64,000 bases of DNA, from assembly GCF_000220505.1 (NCBI RefSeq), contig NZ_AFPJ01000028.1:62001-126000 (forward strand), in the 5' to 3' direction. Positions 63,768 through 64,000 of the stretch are shown here, piece by piece (position 1 is the stretch's first letter; each line of letters begins with the position of its first letter). The DNA is from Microbulbifer agarilyticus S89. Its GTDB lineage: Bacteria > Pseudomonadota > Gammaproteobacteria > Pseudomonadales > Cellvibrionaceae. Below the pieces are notes generated by a model. That model saw only the letters and a program-made list of their open reading frames with translations, made no database searches and was not told the DNA's origin. A program made the translations under genes and the position numbers.

Positions 63768-64000
63768 TTAGTAACTCAGCTCTTCAATCGTGTTGTTGTG
63801 GTTGGTGTACACACAAATGTCACCGGCAATTTTCAAACCCTGCTCGACGATAGTGCGCGCATCCAGCTCGGTGTTATCCAGCAGCGCGCGCGCTGCGGAC
63901 TGGGCAAAGGGGCCGCCGGAGCCGATGGCGATTAGGTCGTCTTCCGGCTGAATGACGTCGCCGTTACCGGTGACGATCAGGCTGGCGGTTTCGTCGGCTA
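63768..64000 (-). CDS. hslV: HslV protease subunit (C-terminal part)
   Basis: The final 77 codons of Hsl[16 protein letters not shown], then [20 protein letters not shown] and [18 protein letters not shown]. This matches the end of E. coli HslV almost residue by residue. HslV is the proteasome-like peptidase that forms hexameric rings with HslU. The gene starts outside the window; its catalytic N-terminal Thr is not visible. Confidence 0.95.
   Translation of the reverse strand, partial: ADETASLIVTGNGDVIQPEDDLIAIGSGGPFAQSAARALLDNTELDARTIVEQGLKIAGDICVYTNHNNTIEELSY

Overview
The window is a chromosomal segment of a Gram-negative gammaproteobacterium. The gene orders glnA–(DUF4124)–glnL–glnG and hslV–hslU–DUF971–…–ubiE–ubiJ–ubiB–hisI–hisE–tatA–tatB–tatC are the ones seen in pseudomonads and marine relatives. 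The many exported peptidases, a TonB-dependent receptor, outer-membrane barrels and lipoproteins suggest a marine degrader; a Microbulbifer-like member of the Cellvibrionales is my best guess (inference from gene content, no search done). I see no insertion sequence, prophage, CRISPR array, rRNA or tRNA.

Left part (1–5.8 kb): nitrogen control. On the minus strand lie glnA, a DUF4124 protein, glnL (NtrB) and the first codons of glnG (NtrC). glnA has a near-consensus sigma-54 promoter and a perfect NtrC-type palindrome about 200 bp upstream, next to the promoter of the divergent thiI. From 5.9 to 16.6 kb (minus strand) are a soluble TonB-C-domain protein, an exported S9 peptidase, a TonB-dependent receptor and a 1.7-kilo-residue repeat-rich autotransporter. 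From 17.0 to 20.2 kb (plus strand) a tightly overlapping operon encodes a MipA/OmpV barrel, a DUF3019 protein and an OmpR/RstB-like two-component system.

Middle part (20–45 kb): a TIGR03032 protein with a small partner, a double-SBP lytic transglycosylase, typA/bipA, a secreted TIM-barrel-like/C39-like fusion, a glutathione transferase, two paralogous 8-kb-spaced outer-membrane barrels, a divergent macro-domain protein, a diguanylate cyclase, a thioesterase, malic enzyme, a PPK2/P-type H+-ATPase operon, a soluble sugar dehydrogenase, a DUF885 lipoprotein, an MscS channel with a 29-residue membrane peptide, and an NAD-dependent epimerase. Most minus-strand transcription units here end in clear intrinsic terminators.

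Right part (45–64 kb): a large Ig-like lipoprotein, a prolyl oligopeptidase, dtd, a zinc aminopeptidase-like lipoprotein, a lipase-like hydrolase, then the conserved housekeeping block tatCBA, hisE, hisI, ubiB, ubiJ, ubiE, a CHAD protein, alkaline phosphatase, DUF971, hslU and the 3' end of hslV.

The most unusual signal is a pair of intergenic elements (58120–58231 and 63627–63716) that share a junction sequence and two TCCC-loop hairpins inside a long outer stem. All three stems differ in sequence between the copies but stay complementary. This looks like a dispersed structured element, and I do not recognise it as a named family.
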